Position numbers and translations under genes: made by a program
The notes under the pieces: generated by a model
Told to the model about the DNA's origin: nothing
The model's input: only the letters and a program-made list of their open reading frames with translations
Databases searched by the model: none
Source of the DNA: Actinophytocola oryzae
GTDB taxonomy: Bacteria; Actinomycetota; Actinomycetes; Mycobacteriales; Pseudonocardiaceae
Assembly (NCBI RefSeq): GCF_004364325.1
Contig: NZ_SOCP01000005.1
Location: 62,001-126,000, forward strand
Direction: 5' to 3'
DNA length: 64,000 bases
In this document: piece by piece, positions 42,123-50,778 of the stretch
How positions within the stretch are numbered: the stretch's first letter is position 1
Layout of the letters: each line of letters opens with the position of its first letter

Positions 42123-42455
42123 ATGGGGACGCCGCTGGGCGGGCATATTAGAACATGCGTTCGCCGACCGCTCCGGGAGCCGGTCCACGACACGCGTCAG
42201 TCATCATCGCGGCTGGCCGTCGGGCCTCGTCTTCGGGTCGGCCTGTGCGTGCTGGCAGCCGCCCTGGTATTGACGGCGTGCGTGCAGCGGTCGGCCGTGC
42301 CGGCGGACGAGAAGCCGGTCAGCCTCGACAGCCAGACCAACGTCCGCGACGAGGTCGACCCGTGCAGCCTCACCGGCCAGGCCGCCTACGAGCCGCACGG
42401 CCCCAAGGCCCGCGACCTCGCCGCGGCCGCGTGGGAACTCCTGCCGGCTGTCTAG
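42123..42455 (+). CDS. possible small lipoprotein
   Basis: In this frame a basic leader is followed by a hydrophobic stretch and lipobox (VGLCVLAAALVLTACVQRS), then a short acidic domain with DEVDPCSLTGQAAY. DPCSL is reminiscent of the DUF3558 lipoproteins but the domain is far too short. ATG 42123 lacks a clear ribosome site, and the frame also extends to 42096. The stop overlaps the convergent LysE-type gene. The exact start is uncertain. Confidence 0.5.
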   Translation: MGTPLGGHIRTCVRRPLREPVHDTRQSSSRLAVGPRLRVGLCVLAAALVLTACVQRSAVPADEKPVSLDSQTNVRDEVDPCSLTGQAAYEPHGPKARDLAAAAWELLPAV

Positions 42456-43093
42456 TCCTTGCGGCCGGTGACCGCGATCGTGGCGCCCAGCCCGATCATC
42501 ATCAGGCCGCCGGTGCCGCCGACCATCTCCAGCCGTCGGGGCGAACGGGAGAACCAGGTCCTCGCCGTCGACGCGAGCAGTGCCCACATGCTGTCCATCA
42601 CCAGCGCGATGACCGGGAACACCGCGGCGAGCACCAGCATCTGCATCGGCACGTTTCCCGCGACGGGGTTCGTGAACTGCGGCAGCGCCACCACGAAGAA
42701 CACGATCACCTTCGGGTTGGTCACGCCGACGACGAAGCCGTCACGCAGCGCGCGCCGCGACGGGATGACGGTCGGGATGCCGGCCGACAGCGCCTCGGTC
42801 ACCTTGCGGCGGTGGCGGATCGCCTGCACGCCGAGGAACACCAGGTACGCGGCGCCGACCAGCTTGATCACCGTGAACACGGCGACGGACCGCTCGACGA
42901 CCACGCCGACACCCACCGCGACGGCCACCGCCTGCACGTACGCCCCCAGCGCGTTCCCGAGGACGGACAGCAGCGCCTGCCTGCGCCCGACGGTCAGCGC
43001 GCGGCCGACGGTGAACAGCACGCTCGGCCCCGGCACCGCGATGACGGCCACCGACAGCAGTGTGAAGGCGAGGACCTGACCGAGCGACATCAT
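42452..43093 (-). CDS. LysE/RhtB family amino acid exporter
   Basis: The 213-residue protein has six helices. The LysE signature is visible: AVPGPSVLFTVGRALTVGRRQALLSVLGNALG in the first helices, LVGAAYLVFLGVQAIR, and RDGFVVGVTNPKVIVFFVVALPQF in the fourth. The family exports amino acids or derivatives such as homoserine lactones. The ATG overlaps the stop of the upstream DUF998 gene, so the two are coupled. Confidence 0.88.
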   Translation of the reverse strand: MMSLGQVLAFTLLSVAVIAVPGPSVLFTVGRALTVGRRQALLSVLGNALGAYVQAVAVAVGVGVVVERSVAVFTVIKLVGAAYLVFLGVQAIRHRRKVTEALSAGIPTVIPSRRALRDGFVVGVTNPKVIVFFVVALPQFTNPVAGNVPMQMLVLAAVFPVIALVMDSMWALLASTARTWFSRSPRRLEMVGGTGGLMMIGLGATIAVTGRKD

Positions 43094-43752
43094 GCCGCCG
43101 AGACTAGGTCTCCCGTCCGTGCCTCGTCGCGTGGTTTATGGGCCAGGCCCAGCGCGAGCGTCGTGATCGCGGCCACGGCGGTCAACGCGATCGCGCGTTC
43201 GACCAGGCCGAGCGGCGCGAACAGCCACCACGGCCCGTAGCCGGCGGCCATCCGGACCACCCCGACGACGATCACGCCGAACCACGCCAGCGACACCACG
43301 GCGAACCCGCGCGACGCCGTCCGCCACAGCGGACGATCAGGCAATGCCTTGCCCGCCAGGAGAAGCACCGCGAGCGGCAGCGACACGAACCCCACCGCGC
43401 TCGCGTACCGGTGGACGATGCCACCGATGCTGGGGCCGACCGTCCAGTTCGTCTTGGTGAACGTGACGATCGCCAGCAGGCTCGCGACCCACAGCACGCC
43501 GAGCAGGACCGCGCCGGAGTAGAGCGGCACCTCGCGGGCACGCACCACCGCGACGAACACGAGCACCGAACCGAGCGCCACCAGCAGCACCGCGACGTCG
43601 AACAGCCACTTGTTGGAGGTCAGCGCGTACTGGGACAGCGTCCTGCGCAGCGGGCTGATCTCGTTCGTCGGCGGGATCACGTGCAGTACCAGCATCAACA
43701 CGCAGCCCGCCACCAGCGCGACGACGCCGGCCAGCGCGGTTCTGGAGTGCAT
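43090..43752 (-). CDS. DUF998 membrane protein
   Basis: The 220-residue protein has six helices. It begins ALAGVVALVAGCVLMLVLHVIPPTNEISPLRRTLSQYAL, typical of DUF998, with family-like HRYASAVGFVSLPLAVLLLAG in the middle. Function unknown. It is upstream of and coupled to the LysE-type exporter. Confidence 0.83.
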   Translation of the reverse strand: MHSRTALAGVVALVAGCVLMLVLHVIPPTNEISPLRRTLSQYALTSNKWLFDVAVLLVALGSVLVFVAVVRAREVPLYSGAVLLGVLWVASLLAIVTFTKTNWTVGPSIGGIVHRYASAVGFVSLPLAVLLLAGKALPDRPLWRTASRGFAVVSLAWFGVIVVGVVRMAAGYGPWWLFAPLGLVERAIALTAVAAITTLALGLAHKPRDEARTGDLVSAA

Positions 43753-43803
43753 ACGACCGAGGCTAGCGAGCGAACCTATGAACAGCGTAAGAAGACATAC
43801 CGG

Positions 43804-44550
43804 TCATTCGCGGAGCGCGACGAGTGCCGCGACGCCGTCGAGGATGCGTTCCAGCCCGAAGTGGAAGTCGCTGTCGAGGCCGTCGAACTCGTCGTCCTCG
43901 AAGACACCCGAGTCGACGACCGCGTGCAGTGCCGGGAACTCCTCGACGGTGGTCAATGTCTTGATCAACCTGCCGTAACCCGCCGCGGCGCGCGCCAGGG
44001 GGTCGCCTGCCTCGAACGCGGCGGCGAGATCACCGCTGAGCAGTGCGAAGCTCCTGGTGAAGCTCGTGAGCAGCAGGATCACCGACAGCTTCTCGCCCTC
44101 CGCCAGCTTCGTGTCACCGAGCGCGCGCAGGCCCCACTCCATGAACCGCAGCTGGTTGGGCATGATCGGCGCGCCGCTGACCGGGATGCGCACGACCCAC
44201 GGGAACTGGCGGTACGCGCGCAGCTCGATCGCGGCCCACTCCTCCAGCCGCTCCCGCCAGGTGCCCTCGACCGGCACCTCGAACTCGACCTGGCCGAACG
44301 CGCCGTCGATCATCAGCCACAGCAGCTCGTCCTTCGCCGCCACGTACCGGTAGAGCGACATCGCCGACGTGCCCAGCTCGTTCGCGACCCGGCTCATCGA
44401 GACACCGCCGATGCCCTCGGCATTCGCGACCCGGATACCGGCGTCGACGATCTGCTCCAGCGACAGCCCGCGCCTCGGCCCCTTCCTCGGCCGGTCGCGG
44501 ATGCCCCACGCCATCTCGAAGCTGGCCGGCAGACCCGTGTCGTCGGTCAT
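43804..44550 (-). CDS. TetR family regulator (TetR_C_1 type)
   Basis: From ATG 44550 the protein is 248 residues (an alternative ATG 44577 adds 9). The helix-turn-helix is SLEQIVDAGIRVANAEGIGG, then MSRVANELGTSAMSLYRYVAAKDEL. The C-terminal ligand domain resembles tetracycline-repressor type TetR_C_1 (WAAIELRAYRQFPWVVRIPVSG). It diverges from a DrrAB-type exporter with a 21-base-period direct repeat between them, so drug-responsive control of the exporter is likely. Confidence 0.87.
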   Translation of the reverse strand: MTDDTGLPASFEMAWGIRDRPRKGPRRGLSLEQIVDAGIRVANAEGIGGVSMSRVANELGTSAMSLYRYVAAKDELLWLMIDGAFGQVEFEVPVEGTWRERLEEWAAIELRAYRQFPWVVRIPVSGAPIMPNQLRFMEWGLRALGDTKLAEGEKLSVILLLTSFTRSFALLSGDLAAAFEAGDPLARAAAGYGRLIKTLTTVEEFPALHAVVDSGVFEDDEFDGLDSDFHFGLERILDGVAALVALRE

Positions 44551-44589
44551 CAACCCTGACCCCTCAACCAGGGACATCCCTGATTTACT

Positions 44590-44626
44590 GTTTATGTCCT
44601 ACGCAATACGGTTTATCTCGTACGCA
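44590..44626. promoter_or_regulatory. direct repeat between tetR and exporter operon
   Basis: GTTTATGTCCTACGCA (44590-44605) and GTTTATCTCGTACGCA (44611-44626) agree at 14 of 16 positions. The period is 21 bases, two helical turns, placing both copies on one DNA face. A candidate site for the divergent TetR regulator. Confidence 0.55.
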
Positions 44627-44656
44627 GAAGCTCCTCGACCTTCTCAGGGAGAACCC

Positions 44657-45619
44657 ATGCCCGAGGAACCAACGATCGAGGCTACCGGCCTCACGAAGTC
44701 ATACGGGGAGGTGCGGGTGCTGGCCGGTGTCGACCTGCACGTCCCGCGGGGCAGCGTGTTCTCGCTGCTCGGCCCGAACGGCGCGGGCAAGACCACCACG
44801 GTCCGCATCCTCACCACCCTGATCGCGCCGGACGGGGGCACGGCACGGGTGGCCGGGCACGACATCGTGCGGGAGCGGGGCCTGGTCCGCCGGGCCATCA
44901 GCCTCACGGGCCAGGACACGGCACTCGACGAGCTGCAGTCCGGCAGGGAGAACCTGCAGATGATGGGCAGGCTGTGCCGGCTGTCGAGCCGGGTGGCGGC
45001 CAGGCGCGCCGACGAGCTGCTGGAGCGGTTCGACCTGGTCGAGGCGGGCACGCGGCGGGTCGGCACGTACTCCGGCGGCATGCGCAGGAGGCTGGACCTG
45101 GCCGCGAGCCTGATCGTGCCGCCTGCCGTGATCTTCCTCGACGAGCCGACCACGGGCCTGGACCCACGCAGCCGCGCCGAGATGTGGCGGGTGATCACCG
45201 AGCTGACCCGTTCCGGCGTGACGATCTTCCTCACCACGCAGTACCTGGAGGAGGCCGACCGGCTGGCCGACCGGATCGCCCTGGTCGACGGCGGCCGGAT
45301 CGTCGCGGAGGGCACGTCCGCGCAGCTCAAGCAGCGCGTGGCCGAGCACCGCCTCGACCTCTCGCTCACCGACGTCACCGGCTTCGACATGATGACCCGC
45401 TACCTCGGCGAGCGGGCCCTGGTGCCCGACCGCGACCGGCTCACGCTGTCGGTCGCCACGGACGGCAGCGCCGCGCACGTCCGCGCGCTGCTCGACGACC
45501 TGGACCCCGCTCGGCGCGTGATCGACCGGTTCGCCGTGCACTCCGCGACCCTCGACGACGTGTTCCTGGCGCTGACCGGGCACGCGACCACCGCGCACAA
45601 GGAGCCCGCCGGTGTCTGA
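44657..45619 (+). CDS. ABC exporter ATPase (DrrA-like)
   Basis: The 320-residue ATPase has Walker A GPNGAGKTTT, Q-loop LTGQDTALDE, signature YSGGMRRRLDLA, Walker B VIFLDEPTTGLDP and LTTQYLEEADRLAD. The last of these has Gln where most family members carry the switch His, which is characteristic of DrrA. The C-terminal DrrA extension ends DDVFLALTGHATT. It probably powers export of a drug-like compound with the following permease (8-base overlap), under the divergent TetR. Confidence 0.9.
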   Translation: MPEEPTIEATGLTKSYGEVRVLAGVDLHVPRGSVFSLLGPNGAGKTTTVRILTTLIAPDGGTARVAGHDIVRERGLVRRAISLTGQDTALDELQSGRENLQMMGRLCRLSSRVAARRADELLERFDLVEAGTRRVGTYSGGMRRRLDLAASLIVPPAVIFLDEPTTGLDPRSRAEMWRVITELTRSGVTIFLTTQYLEEADRLADRIALVDGGRIVAEGTSAQLKQRVAEHRLDLSLTDVTGFDMMTRYLGERALVPDRDRLTLSVATDGSAAHVRALLDDLDPARRVIDRFAVHSATLDDVFLALTGHATTAHKEPAGV

Positions 45620-46388
45620 CCTCGCCCTGCGGCCGGCCTCGCCGGTCGGCGACCTGCTCGTCATGGTGCGCCGGTCGACCCGGCTGACCATGCGCAACGG
45701 GGACGCCCTGCTGACCTCGCTCGCGTTGCCGATCATGCTGATGCTGCTGTTCGTCTACCTGTTCGGCGGCGCCATCGACACCGGCACCGAGTACGTGACC
45801 TACGTCGTGCCCGGCGTGATCATGCTGTGCGCGTCGTTCGGCGCCTCGCTCACCGCGGTGGCCGTCACGAACGACATGACAGGCGGGATCATCGACCGGT
45901 TCCGGTCGCTGGACGTGCGGGGCGCGGCCGTGTTGGGAGGGCACGTCGCCGCGAGCACCGCCCGCAACCTCGTCTCGACGGCGATCGTGCTCGGCGTAGC
46001 GTTCCTGATCGGCTTCCGGCCGTCGGCGTCCTTCGTGGACTGGCTGGCCGCCGTCGGGCTGCTCGTCGTCGCGATCGTGGCGCTGTCGTGGGCGGCAGCG
46101 GCGGTCGGGCTGCTGGCGAGGACCCCGGAGGCGGCGGGCGGGTTCACGTTCTTCGTGATGTTCCTGCCCTACCCGAGCAGCGCGTTCGTGCCGGTGGAGA
46201 CCATGCCGTCGTGGATCCACGGCTTCGCGGACAACCAGCCGTTCACCCCGCTCATCGAGTCGCTGCGCGGGTTCCTGCTCGGCACGCCGGTCGGCGACAG
46301 CCCGTGGATCGCCCTCGCCTGGTGCGTCGGGATCCTCGGGGTGGCCGTCGCGGCGACCGGTCGCCTGTTCCGTCGCCGGACCAGGTGA
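45612..46388 (+). CDS. ABC-2 type permease (DrrB-like)
   Basis: The 258-residue, six-helix permease starts at a GTG inside the ATPase gene. TNDMTGGIIDRFRSLDVRGAAVLGGHV is the coupling region and LPYPSSAFVPVETMPSWIHGFADNQPFTPLIESLRG the late conserved block of DrrB/ABC-2 proteins. Second gene of the exporter pair; a strong bidirectional terminator follows. Confidence 0.89.
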   Translation: MSDLALRPASPVGDLLVMVRRSTRLTMRNGDALLTSLALPIMLMLLFVYLFGGAIDTGTEYVTYVVPGVIMLCASFGASLTAVAVTNDMTGGIIDRFRSLDVRGAAVLGGHVAASTARNLVSTAIVLGVAFLIGFRPSASFVDWLAAVGLLVVAIVALSWAAAAVGLLARTPEAAGGFTFFVMFLPYPSSAFVPVETMPSWIHGFADNQPFTPLIESLRGFLLGTPVGDSPWIALAWCVGILGVAVAATGRLFRRRTR

Positions 46389-46394
46389 GGAAGG

Positions 46395-46426
46395 GAAAGG
46401 GGGCGGACGAGGGGCCGCCCCCTTTC
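46395..46426. terminator. bidirectional terminator, 12-bp perfect stem
   Basis: GAAAGGGGGCGG (46395-46406) pairs with CCGCCCCCTTTC (46415-46426) around an 8-base loop, between the convergent permease and NLP genes. Confidence 0.88.
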
Positions 46427-46431
46427 TCGGG

Positions 46432-47187
46432 TCAGGCGTTCGGGTTGAACGTGATGCCGGCAGGCTTGGCCTTGGTGAGGTTGTCGGCGAAGGCACCGTC
46501 CTTGATGGCCAGGCTCGCGCTGCCGAAGTTGGCGGCCACGAGCCGGTCACGGATGCCGGCGGGGAAGTTGTCCCAGCTGACCAGGTCCGGGTACTGCCAG
46601 GTGCCGTAGTGGTTCTCCGGCGTCTCGGTCATGCTCGCGATGCGGAAGCAGTGCGTCGACAGGCCGTCCTTGTGGTAGATCACGTGGGCGTGCGTGCCGT
46701 CCCACGCCACCTGTGAGCGCGGGTAGGTGTCGTAGTTGCCGTGCTTGGACACCGAGACGTACTGCGCGACGTCGTTCTGCACCCAGATCACGACGTGTTC
46801 GAGGTCGTGGCGGTGACCGCAGCAGTCCCAGCCGGGGATGGCCTGGTCCTTCTCGAAGTACAGGTCGTAGAGGTAGGCGCACCAGCCGTTGTCGCACTTG
46901 GAGCGCGAGTAGGAGTTCGTGTTGTCCAGGTCGGACTGGTCGTGGCAGCTGCCGTTGAGCGCGCCGGAGTTGTTGAGTCCCGGCGCGATCGTGCCGTCGG
47001 GACCGATGGCCGGGGTCGGGTAGCAGCCGTCGCCGTCGTAGTCGAAGGCGGGTTGCCACCTGCCGTCGGCCGCCGCGTAGCTCGCCGGCAGTGACCGGGG
47101 CGGGTCCGCCCAGGCGGTGGCAGGTATCAGAACTGTGAACAGGGTGGCCGTCGCGACCACTACCGCGGCTCGTCTTCCCACACGCAT
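46432..47187 (-). CDS. secreted NPP1/NLP (necrosis-inducing) family protein
   Basis: The 251-residue protein has a Sec signal (VVVATATLFTVLIPATAWA). The NPP1 domain follows with YLYDLYFEKDQAIPGWDCCGHRHDLEHVVIWVQND. The hallmark heptapeptide GHRHDWE reads GHRHDLE here. Six or more cysteines (CYPTP, NGSCHD, KCDNGWC, DCCG, HCF) would be disulphide bonded. NLPs of plant pathogens bind sphingolipid head groups through Mg2+ and lyse dicot membranes; many bacterial relatives have unknown roles. GGAGAGGG precedes the ATG, and a 17-bp-arm dyad sits directly upstream of it. Confidence 0.87.
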   Translation of the reverse strand: MRVGRRAAVVVATATLFTVLIPATAWADPPRSLPASYAAADGRWQPAFDYDGDGCYPTPAIGPDGTIAPGLNNSGALNGSCHDQSDLDNTNSYSRSKCDNGWCAYLYDLYFEKDQAIPGWDCCGHRHDLEHVVIWVQNDVAQYVSVSKHGNYDTYPRSQVAWDGTHAHVIYHKDGLSTHCFRIASMTETPENHYGTWQYPDLVSWDNFPAGIRDRLVAANFGSASLAIKDGAFADNLTKAKPAGITFNPNA

Positions 47188-47201
47188 CGCAGTGCCCTCT
47201 C

Positions 47202-47245
47202 CGTTGACTGCGTTGGTCTTGCAGGGGCGACCAACGCCGTCAACG
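47202..47245. promoter_or_regulatory. long dyad in the leader of the NLP gene
   Basis: CGTTGACTGCGTTGGTC (47202-47218) and GACCAACGCCGTCAACG (47229-47245) pair at 16 of 17 positions around 10 bases. It adjoins the ribosome site of the NLP gene. It may terminate the upstream glycosidase operon, serve as an operator, or control NLP translation. Confidence 0.6.
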
Positions 47246-47364
47246 TAAGCCGGGCTGATCAGCGGGAGTCAACCGCCGATGGTCGGCAAAGTGACGAGGT
47301 GCTTACTATCCGTCGAGCCCAGCGCGACGGGCGTCTCCTCGCCGACCAGGATGAGCAGCACTCG

Positions 47365-49935
47365 TTACCGCAGAGTCACGGTCAGGCTGCCGTCGCCACG
47401 GACCTCGGCGCGAACCTCCGCACCTCGGGTGGTCTGGACGACCTGGGAGGCGACCTTCCTGCCGTTGAACGTCACCGACGCCGGCTTCTTGCCCGCCGGC
47501 AGGACCGCGCCGACGGTCAGGCCGGCCCTGGTCCCGTCGAGGTGGACCGTCGTCGTCAGGTGGTTGCCCCTCAGCGTCGCCGAGACGTCGACCGAGCCGC
47601 GGTCGCCGAGGCGGATGTTCTTGCCCGACACCGACTTCTGGTTCGGCGGCAGCTGCGGCACCACCGACAGCGCACCCGTGCCCAGCGACGGCGACACCCC
47701 CAGCCACTGGTGCACGACCGGCCACAGCGTGCCGTAGGTGCCCCACGCCTGCAGTGCCATCGACCGGTCGTAGAACGGGCGGTCGATGTTCGCCGGGGAG
47801 TCCGGTGACGGGGCCACCTCGGGCATGGCGCCCGGGGTCTCCCACACGGTCGGGTCGAGCTGGATCCGCGCGTTGCCGGTCGTGTACGCCTCCTGCGGGC
47901 CGAGGCGGCCGAAGTTGCCCTCCGCCACCGCCATGACCGCCGTGTTGAGGGAGTACGTCGACCGCTCGCTCTTCACCGTCGACACCACCGTGTCGCACGA
48001 CGGACCGGGGTTGCCCTCCGGCGCGGAGGTCGGGCCGGAACCGGTGTGGTACAGGCCGAACTCGCCCGTGTAACAGTTCTTCTCCCGCTGCGCCAACGCT
48101 TCGGGACCGTGCGTCGGCGACGCCAGCGGGGTGCCGCCCGGCAGCTCGATCTCCATCGGCGTGACGCCGGTCCAGTGGCGCTGGAACACCTGGCGGTTGT
48201 CGTTCGCGGGGTCGGCCGGGTCGTCGATCGACTCGGCGTAGCCCTTGGCGTCATCGCCTGCCCACCACGCCGCCTCGAACCGCGTCCGGAGGTCGGTCGC
48301 CTTCGTGGTCGCCCAGTTCGCGGTCGCCGTGTCGCCCTTGGACGCGGCCATGTCCGCGAGGTCCAGCAGTCCGCGGATGAAGTACGCGGTGCTGTCCAGT
48401 TTCTCGACGCCCATGCCCGTGCGCTCGACGTTGCCGAGGCCCTCGAGCCAGCCGTCGCCGTCGGCGTCCAGAGTGGACACCGCGTAGCGGAGGTTGCGGA
48501 CCGAGAAGTCGTAGAGGTCGTCACGGAACCTGTTGTCGCCGGTCCAGCGCCACACCAGCGCGACAGCGCTCGGGAACTTCACCGTCTCGTCGGTGTTGCC
48601 CGCGTCGCCGTTGACACCGAAGTACACATCACCGGTGGACACGACCTCGTGCACCAGCTTGCCGCTTCCGGCGTTCACGACCTCGCTGACGTCCCGCAGC
48701 GAGCGCAGGTGCGCCTTGACCGCGTCGAACTGTCCCGCGGCGACGGCCGCGAACGCCGTGTACTCGCCGTCCGTGCCGAAGAGCCAGGGGTAGTCGGGGA
48801 AGCCAGCCCCGATCCAGCGTGCTTTGTCGAGGGTGCCGACCGGCTCGGGATAGGCCCTGCCCTCGTCGGTGTCCCGAAGCTGCAGGTCGTGGGCCTCCTG
48901 CACCGAGTCGGCCAGGTTCTGCTTGCTCCAGTCGACGCTCTGCTGCAGCAGCCGGTCACCCGGCAGGTCCACGACGGTGTTGCGTGCCACCGCGGCCCGA
49001 CCGTCCACCTTGGACCGCAGCGCACGCACCGGGTCGGCCGAGGCACGTCGGTACTCGCCGCGTGCCGCGCCGAGTCCCTGGTCGGAGCCGGCGACCGTGA
49101 ACCACACGGTCGTCGCCCGGCCCGGCGAGAGCCGCACCGAGTAGTCGAGCCGGCCGCCGGTGCCCTTGCCGAACGCCGAGTCGTCGCACCGGGGCGGCGC
49201 GGTCCCGTCGGCCGGGCACACCACGGCCGGGTCCTGCGGGCCGCGGTGGTCGGGGCCCAGCGCGGAGCTCACCGGCCTGGCGGAGGAACCCACCACGGCC
49301 GCGTAGTCGTGTCCGGCGCCCTGCTCGCGGAACACCAGTGTGCCGTCCGCGGTGGACGCCGTGTCGGGCAGGTTCGCCTCTGCCGCACCGGGTGTCGTCC
49401 AGCCCCACGGGTAGGCGGTCATCAGCTCGGAGTGCGCGTCCATGGCGAGGTCGACGGACCGCGCCGACGAGCTGCGCAGCGTCAACCCGATCACGGTCGC
49501 GCCGACACCGTCCGGCGCGAAGTCGACCCGGTCGACGGACACCCCGGCCGGCTGGTACGCGAACCGCTGGTAGCCCCAGCCGGTCGTGTACCGCGCGGCC
49601 GGGGTGTCCGCCCCGAGCCAGGAACCGTCGACGGCGAACCAGATGCCGTCGAGCAGCTTGACGGGCGGCGCCCAGATGCCGCCCATCTCGCCGCGGATGT
49701 GCCAGCCGCTTGCCGGGTACAGACCGTCCGCGTCGCCCATGGCGATCGTGCGGTCGCCGGTGACGAGCGCCCGGCGGTCAGCCAGTCTCGTCGTCTCGGA
49801 CAGCTCGGTAGGGTGGCGTCCGGCGAACGCTCCCCCGGCCAGGTCTCTGTCCGATCTGCCCTCCGCGCCGGCCGGAACCGCCAGCGCGGTAACGACGAGT
49901 GCCAACGCGGAGCACAGTAAGACCGGCTTCTTCAT
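47365..49935 (-). CDS. secreted six-hairpin-type glycoside hydrolase (MGH1/amylo-glucosidase-like)
   Basis: The 856-residue protein has a signal peptide (VLLCSALALVVTALAVPAGA). An N-terminal beta-sandwich (about 60-300) is followed by an (alpha/alpha)6 barrel (about 330-750), with YPWLFGTDGEYTAFAAVAAGQFD, DGDGWLEGLGN, DSTAYFIRGLLDLADMAA and the C-terminal sandwich. The layout resembles glycogen-debranching and MGH1/GH63-type enzymes. Asp in FGTDGEY and Glu/Asp later are the likely catalytic region. Substrate unknown. It follows the two sugar permeases with no gap (TAG then ATG), so the sugar it releases is probably what the transporter imports. Confidence 0.78.
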   Translation of the reverse strand: MKKPVLLCSALALVVTALAVPAGAEGRSDRDLAGGAFAGRHPTELSETTRLADRRALVTGDRTIAMGDADGLYPASGWHIRGEMGGIWAPPVKLLDGIWFAVDGSWLGADTPAARYTTGWGYQRFAYQPAGVSVDRVDFAPDGVGATVIGLTLRSSSARSVDLAMDAHSELMTAYPWGWTTPGAAEANLPDTASTADGTLVFREQGAGHDYAAVVGSSARPVSSALGPDHRGPQDPAVVCPADGTAPPRCDDSAFGKGTGGRLDYSVRLSPGRATTVWFTVAGSDQGLGAARGEYRRASADPVRALRSKVDGRAAVARNTVVDLPGDRLLQQSVDWSKQNLADSVQEAHDLQLRDTDEGRAYPEPVGTLDKARWIGAGFPDYPWLFGTDGEYTAFAAVAAGQFDAVKAHLRSLRDVSEVVNAGSGKLVHEVVSTGDVYFGVNGDAGNTDETVKFPSAVALVWRWTGDNRFRDDLYDFSVRNLRYAVSTLDADGDGWLEGLGNVERTGMGVEKLDSTAYFIRGLLDLADMAASKGDTATANWATTKATDLRTRFEAAWWAGDDAKGYAESIDDPADPANDNRQVFQRHWTGVTPMEIELPGGTPLASPTHGPEALAQREKNCYTGEFGLYHTGSGPTSAPEGNPGPSCDTVVSTVKSERSTYSLNTAVMAVAEGNFGRLGPQEAYTTGNARIQLDPTVWETPGAMPEVAPSPDSPANIDRPFYDRSMALQAWGTYGTLWPVVHQWLGVSPSLGTGALSVVPQLPPNQKSVSGKNIRLGDRGSVDVSATLRGNHLTTTVHLDGTRAGLTVGAVLPAGKKPASVTFNGRKVASQVVQTTRGAEVRAEVRGDGSLTVTLR

Positions 49936-50778
49936 CTACTTCACGCCTCCAGCTGTCAGGCCTGCGATGATGCGTCGCTGGAAGATCAGCACCACGATCA
50001 CGAGTGGCACCGTGACGATCACGCCTGCCGCCATCTTCGTACCGAACGGGCTGTCGAAACCGGAAGCGCCGGTGAACTGGGAGATCGTCACCGTCGCGAC
50101 CTGGATGTCCTTGTCGTTGACCATGGTCAGCGCGATGATGAACTCGTTCCACGCCGCGATGAACGTGATGATCGCGGTGGTGAACATGCCGGGCGCCGCC
50201 AGCGGCAGGATCACCTGGCGGAACGCCTGTCCACGCGTCAGGCCGTCCACCATGGCCGCCTCCTCCAGCTCCTTCGGCATCTGCCGGAAGAACGTGGCGA
50301 GCGTCCACACCGCGAGCGGCAGTGCGAACGAGAGGTCGGGGATGATCATCGCCTGGTAGGAGTTGATCCAGCCGATGTCGGTGAACAGCTTCAGCAGCGG
50401 CACCAACAGCGCCACACCGGGGAACATCGACGTCGCGATGACGATCCCCGCGACGACGTTCTTGAACCGGAAGTCCAGCCGCGCGATCGTGTACGCCGCG
50501 AAGGTGCCGACGATCAGCGTCAGGATCGTGGTGACGCCCGCGACGATCACGCTGTTGCCGAGCGCCCGCCAGAAGCCGACGCTCGGGCTGAACACCGCGT
50601 CGAAGTTCCCGAGCGAGAACGGGCTCGGGATCACCGACTTGTCCGCGACGTCGCTCGGCCGCCGGAACGCCGAGACGATCATCCAGTAGAACGGCACCAG
50701 GCAGTACACGACGATGATCGCGACACCGATGTGCAGCAACCACCTGCGGCCGGTGGGCAGCTTCGTCTGGTCCGTCAT
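49936..50778 (-). CDS. carbohydrate ABC permease (MalG family)
   Basis: The 280-residue, six-helix permease has EEAAMVDGLTRGQAFRQVILPLAAPG, the EAA coupling loop, at about residue 190. The opening is VYCLVPFYWMIVSAFRRPSD, typical of MalG-type permeases. Its ATG overlaps the MalF-type stop (ATGA). No ATPase gene is present in this operon, which is usual for actinobacterial sugar operons that share the MsiK ATPase. Confidence 0.92.
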   Translation of the reverse strand: MTDQTKLPTGRRWLLHIGVAIIVVYCLVPFYWMIVSAFRRPSDVADKSVIPSPFSLGNFDAVFSPSVGFWRALGNSVIVAGVTTILTLIVGTFAAYTIARLDFRFKNVVAGIVIATSMFPGVALLVPLLKLFTDIGWINSYQAMIIPDLSFALPLAVWTLATFFRQMPKELEEAAMVDGLTRGQAFRQVILPLAAPGMFTTAIITFIAAWNEFIIALTMVNDKDIQVATVTISQFTGASGFDSPFGTKMAAGVIVTVPLVIVVLIFQRRIIAGLTAGGVK

